DNA of 16,483 nt. Origin: Hyphomicrobiales bacterium. Lineage in GTDB: Bacteria > Pseudomonadota > Alphaproteobacteria > Rhizobiales > Beijerinckiaceae. The notes beneath the pieces are model-generated. The model saw only the letters and a program-made list of their open reading frames with translations, had not been told where the DNA came from and made no database searches. Made by a program: the position numbers and the translations under genes. Positions 14,516-16,483 of the stretch are shown here, piece after piece (position 1 is the stretch's first letter; each line of letters starts with the position of its first letter). Location: positions 1 through 16,483 of the forward strand of contig CANCAR010000037.1 in the NCBI GenBank assembly GCA_947374125.1, given 5' to 3'.

Positions 14516-16482
14516 TGGGCTTTTCCCTCAGTGACGCGGATCATGGCATCCACGGCTACCGCGCCATGCTCGAGAACAAGGATGGGGTTCGCATCGAGTT
14601 CGATGATCGTATCGCGATGGGCTTCCGCAAACGAAGCTACCGCCATAATCGCATCGATCGCGGCGCTTCGGTCACCTTTTGGCCTGCCCCTAAACCCTTC
14701 AACGAGATGGGCGAGCTTTAATCCGTCAAAGGCGCGCTCAACCTCTTGCCGGTTGACGGGGAGCAAAAGCGAGACTGCGTCTTGCAAGAGTTCAACCAAA
14801 ATGCCGCCCGAGCCAAAGGTCAAAGTGGGCCCGAACAGGGGATCGCGCGTAATACCCACAATCATCTCGGCGACGACACCTGTTTGCATCGCTTCAACGA
14901 GAAAGCGGTCGGAGAGATGAGCCATTGAAGCGGCTGCCTCTTTCGCAGTTTCGCGGGATTTTAGATTGAGCTTAACGGCACCTGCTTCGGTTTTGTGCGC
15001 GATTGTGTCCGAGACGGCTTTGACAACGACCGGATAGCCGATGCGGTCGGCGGCAGCGGCTACCTGATCAAGCGCCACGACTTCACCCTTAGGCACCGTG
15101 AGGCCGAACCCTTTCAACGCGGCTTTGCCGGTGGGTTCGTCGAGTATGAAAATCGATGGGCGTTGATTCCCCCCTCCCTTACCCTCCCCCTCAAGGGGGG
15201 AGGGCGATGTCTTGGTTGGTATTTGACCAGGAATTACCTCGTCGTTTGGAGAGAAGGTCGGTTTGCTTGACTCTTGATCGCTTGCTCTTCCCCTCCCCCC
15301 TTGAGGGGGAGGGCTAGGGAGGGGGGCGACCCCAATCACCTTCGCATTCCTTAAGGCTTTCGCATGCGGTCGGACCCTTGCTTGCCCCATATCGGCAGCA
15401 ATGCGGATCGCCTCCATGCATTCGCTGATCCCCTGCATCGGGGCGATGCCCGAAGCGATCATGCGATGACCAATGGTCTCAGGCAGCGATTCAGGCATCG
15501 AGGCGACTAAGGCGGCTTTAGCACCCGTTGCCTTCTGGGCTGCCTCAAAGGCCGCTAAGGTTGCTTCCCAGCTCGACGCATCGCACCGGTCACTGCGTGG
15601 GAAATCGAGAACCAACAGGTTAATCGCATAGCCTGCGCCCAACATGGCAGAGAAGGTCGCGGTAGAGGCTTCAAGATTGCCCCAAACATAGGTGTGATAA
15701 TCGAGCGGATTGGCCAGCGGCACTTTCGGGCCAAGGGCTTCTAAAAGTTTGACTTCCGCCTCTTGGGGCAAAGGTGGGGTTGGCAACCCCGCGTCAGAGG
15801 CTAAATCAGCGACAAGACCCGCCTCGCCGCCCGAACAGCTCATCGATGAGACCGTATTGCCCAATAGCGGACCATGCACGTGCAGAAGTTTAAGCGTTTC
15901 AAGAAACACCGACACGTCTTTGGCACGGCCAATGCCGTAGCGTTTAAAGAGCGCGTCAAACAGCGCATCCGAACCTGCTAGCGAGGACGTATGCGACATC
16001 GTTAACGCAGCACCTGCCTCCGAACGACCGGTTTTAATGACCACAATCGGCACCCCTTTATCGAGTGCGCGAAGAGCGGCATGGGAAAAGCGCTCCACAT
16101 CATCGAGTCCTTCCATATGCAAACCAATAGCGGTGACGCGATCATCATCAAGCAACGTGTCGATCATCTCGCCCAAATCACCTTTGGCCTTGTTGCCCGC
16201 CGAAATGAGGTAAGCGAGCGGCAGGCTGCGCGCCTGCATGGTGAGGTTTAAGCCAATATTGCCCGATTGCGTGATGATGGCTACGCCGCGTTCAACGGCC
16301 AAGCCGCCATGCTGATCGGGCCAAAGGGCTGCCCCATCAAGATAGTTCAACAGTCCATAGCAATTGGGACCAAGAAGGGCCATGTCGCCTGATGCTGCAA
16401 CAAGCCTATCCTGCATCGCCGCCCCCTCGGGGCCCACTTCGGCAAAGCCAGACGCATAACATACCGCACCACCCGCCCCCAT
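14512..16482 (-). CDS. NDP-forming acyl-CoA synthetase with repeat-derived insert (5' partial)
   Basis: The gene runs off the right edge; 656 residues are visible and the N-terminal CoA-binding part is incomplete. Seen in order (numbering from the visible end): GPNCYG (38-43), TQSGNIG (71-77), MSHTSSLAGS with His164 at the phospho-histidine position of the ligase domain, then a C-terminal ATP-grasp domain from about 445 with AHKTEAGAV (His496), GSGGILVELL and ELDANPILV. This is the fused alpha-beta plan of ADP-forming acetyl-CoA synthetases, which reversibly link acyl-CoA hydrolysis to ATP formation. Pairing with caiD by a 4-base overlap suggests a carnitine- or crotonobetaine-type substrate (inference). 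Residues about 386-439, in the linker between the halves, are Pro/Gly-rich and come from two inverted palindromic repeats in the DNA; the frame is kept and both domains look intact. Confidence 0.92.
   Translation of the reverse strand: MGAGGAVCYASGFAEVGPEGAAMQDRLVAASGDMALLGPNCYGLLNYLDGAALWPDQHGGLAVERGVAIITQSGNIGLNLTMQARSLPLAYLISAGNKAKGDLGEMIDTLLDDDRVTAIGLHMEGLDDVERFSHAALRALDKGVPIVVIKTGRSEAGAALTMSHTSSLAGSDALFDALFKRYGIGRAKDVSVFLETLKLLHVHGPLLGNTVSSMSCSGGEAGLVADLASDAGLPTPPLPQEAEVKLLEALGPKVPLANPLDYHTYVWGNLEASTATFSAMLGAGYAINLLVLDFPRSDRCDASSWEATLAAFEAAQKATGAKAALVASMPESLPETIGHRMIASGIAPMQGISECMEAIRIAADMGQARVRPHAKALRNAKVIGVAPLPSPPPQGGRGRASDQESSKPTFSPNDEVIPGQIPTKTSPSPLEGEGKGGGNQRPSIFILDEPTGKAALKGFGLTVPKGEVVALDQVAAAADRIGYPVVVKAVSDTIAHKTEAGAVKLNLKSRETAKEAAASMAHLSDRFLVEAMQTGVVAEMIVGITRDPLFGPTLTFGSGGILVELLQDAVSLLLPVNRQEVERAFDGLKLAHLVEGFRGRPKGDRSAAIDAIMAVASFAEAHRDTIIELDANPILVLEHGAVAVDAMIRVTEGKAQ
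15169..15204 (+). repeat. GC-rich palindromic repeat, copy A
   Basis: The 36-base unit has a C-rich left half (CCCCCCTCCCTTA) and an internal hairpin, CCCTCCCCC / GGGGGAGGG around TCAAG. It lies in frame inside the acyl-CoA synthetase gene and is read there as SPLEGEGKGGG-type residues. Its reverse complement recurs at 15291-15326 with 34 of 36 bases identical. Palindromic units of this kind translated as Pro/Gly-rich inserts are seen in some Rhizobiales genomes (recollection, not searched). Confidence 0.85.
15291..15326 (-). repeat. GC-rich palindromic repeat, copy B (inverted)
   Basis: This is the inverted partner of the unit at 15169-15204; compared head to head, only two adjacent positions (TA versus AG near the middle of the left half) differ. 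The two copies are separated by 86 bases of ordinary composition, a paired arrangement like that of BIME/REP doublets or terminal repeats of a small non-coding element. The host gene reads it as LPSPPPQGGRG. No flanking direct duplication was recognisable. Confidence 0.85.
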
Positions 16483-16483
16483 T

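Noticed and set aside
15169..15326. CRISPR array or pair of intrinsic terminators
   Set aside because: Only two units in inverted rather than direct orientation, no regular spacers, no T-run after the hairpins, and the block is read in frame inside a gene.

Overview
The window reads as chromosome of an alphaproteobacterium, most likely of the order Hyphomicrobiales (Rhizobiales). That is an inference from gene content and order, protein flavour (for example the N-terminus of the inositol monophosphatase-like protein, the Calvin-type class II aldolase, and the split L-carnitine dehydrogenase/thioesterase pair) and a GC-rich palindromic repeat that has entered a reading frame. No rRNA, tRNA, CRISPR array, integrase or transposase was seen.

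Layout. (1) 1-794, plus strand: C-terminal part of an ABC exporter (ATPase domain), cut by the left edge. It converges on the next block with 4 bases between stop codons. (2) 10548 down to 799, minus strand: ten co-directional genes. They are transketolase (tkt), glyceraldehyde-3-phosphate dehydrogenase (gap), a small four-cysteine zinc-ribbon protein, a small coiled-coil/membrane-anchor protein, phosphoglycerate kinase (pgk), class II fructose-bisphosphate aldolase (fba), a divergent ThiE/TenI-like protein, an inositol monophosphatase-family protein, and a MotA/TolQ-like plus MotB/OmpA-like pair resembling a proton-driven stator. Several junctions overlap, and a promoter-like sequence lies ahead of tkt. 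(3) 12116 down to 10678, minus strand: L-carnitine dehydrogenase and a hot-dog thioesterase overlapping as TAATG. (4) 12323-13225, plus strand: an EamA/DMT-family permease. (5) 13592 down to 13245, minus strand: a small coiled-coil protein behind an AT-rich spacer with a promoter-like sequence and a 15-base palindrome. (6) 16482 down to 13730, minus strand: an NDP-forming acyl-CoA synthetase, cut by the right edge, overlapping carnitinyl-CoA dehydratase (caiD) as ATGA.

How the genes fit together. tkt, gap, pgk and fba cover the triose/pentose trunk shared by gluconeogenesis/glycolysis, the non-oxidative pentose phosphate pathway and the Calvin cycle. No RuBisCO or phosphoribulokinase gene is present here, so autotrophy cannot be claimed. 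The carnitine genes make a plausible chain: CaiD interconverts crotonobetainyl-CoA and carnitinyl-CoA, the NDP-forming synthetase could make or break the CoA thioester, carnitine dehydrogenase makes 3-dehydrocarnitine, and the thioesterase would release glycine betaine from betainyl-CoA. The dehydrocarnitine-cleaving enzyme is not in the window.

Most notable: two near-identical 36-base GC-rich palindromic units in inverted orientation (34 of 36 positions match) inside the acyl-CoA synthetase frame, adding about 53 residues between its two halves without breaking the gene; two uncharacterised small proteins embedded in the gap-pgk interval with overlapping frames; and a ThiE-like protein lacking the usual ThiE motifs. 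There is no gene-free stretch over 300 bases; the largest, 12117-12322, shows no signal I can support.
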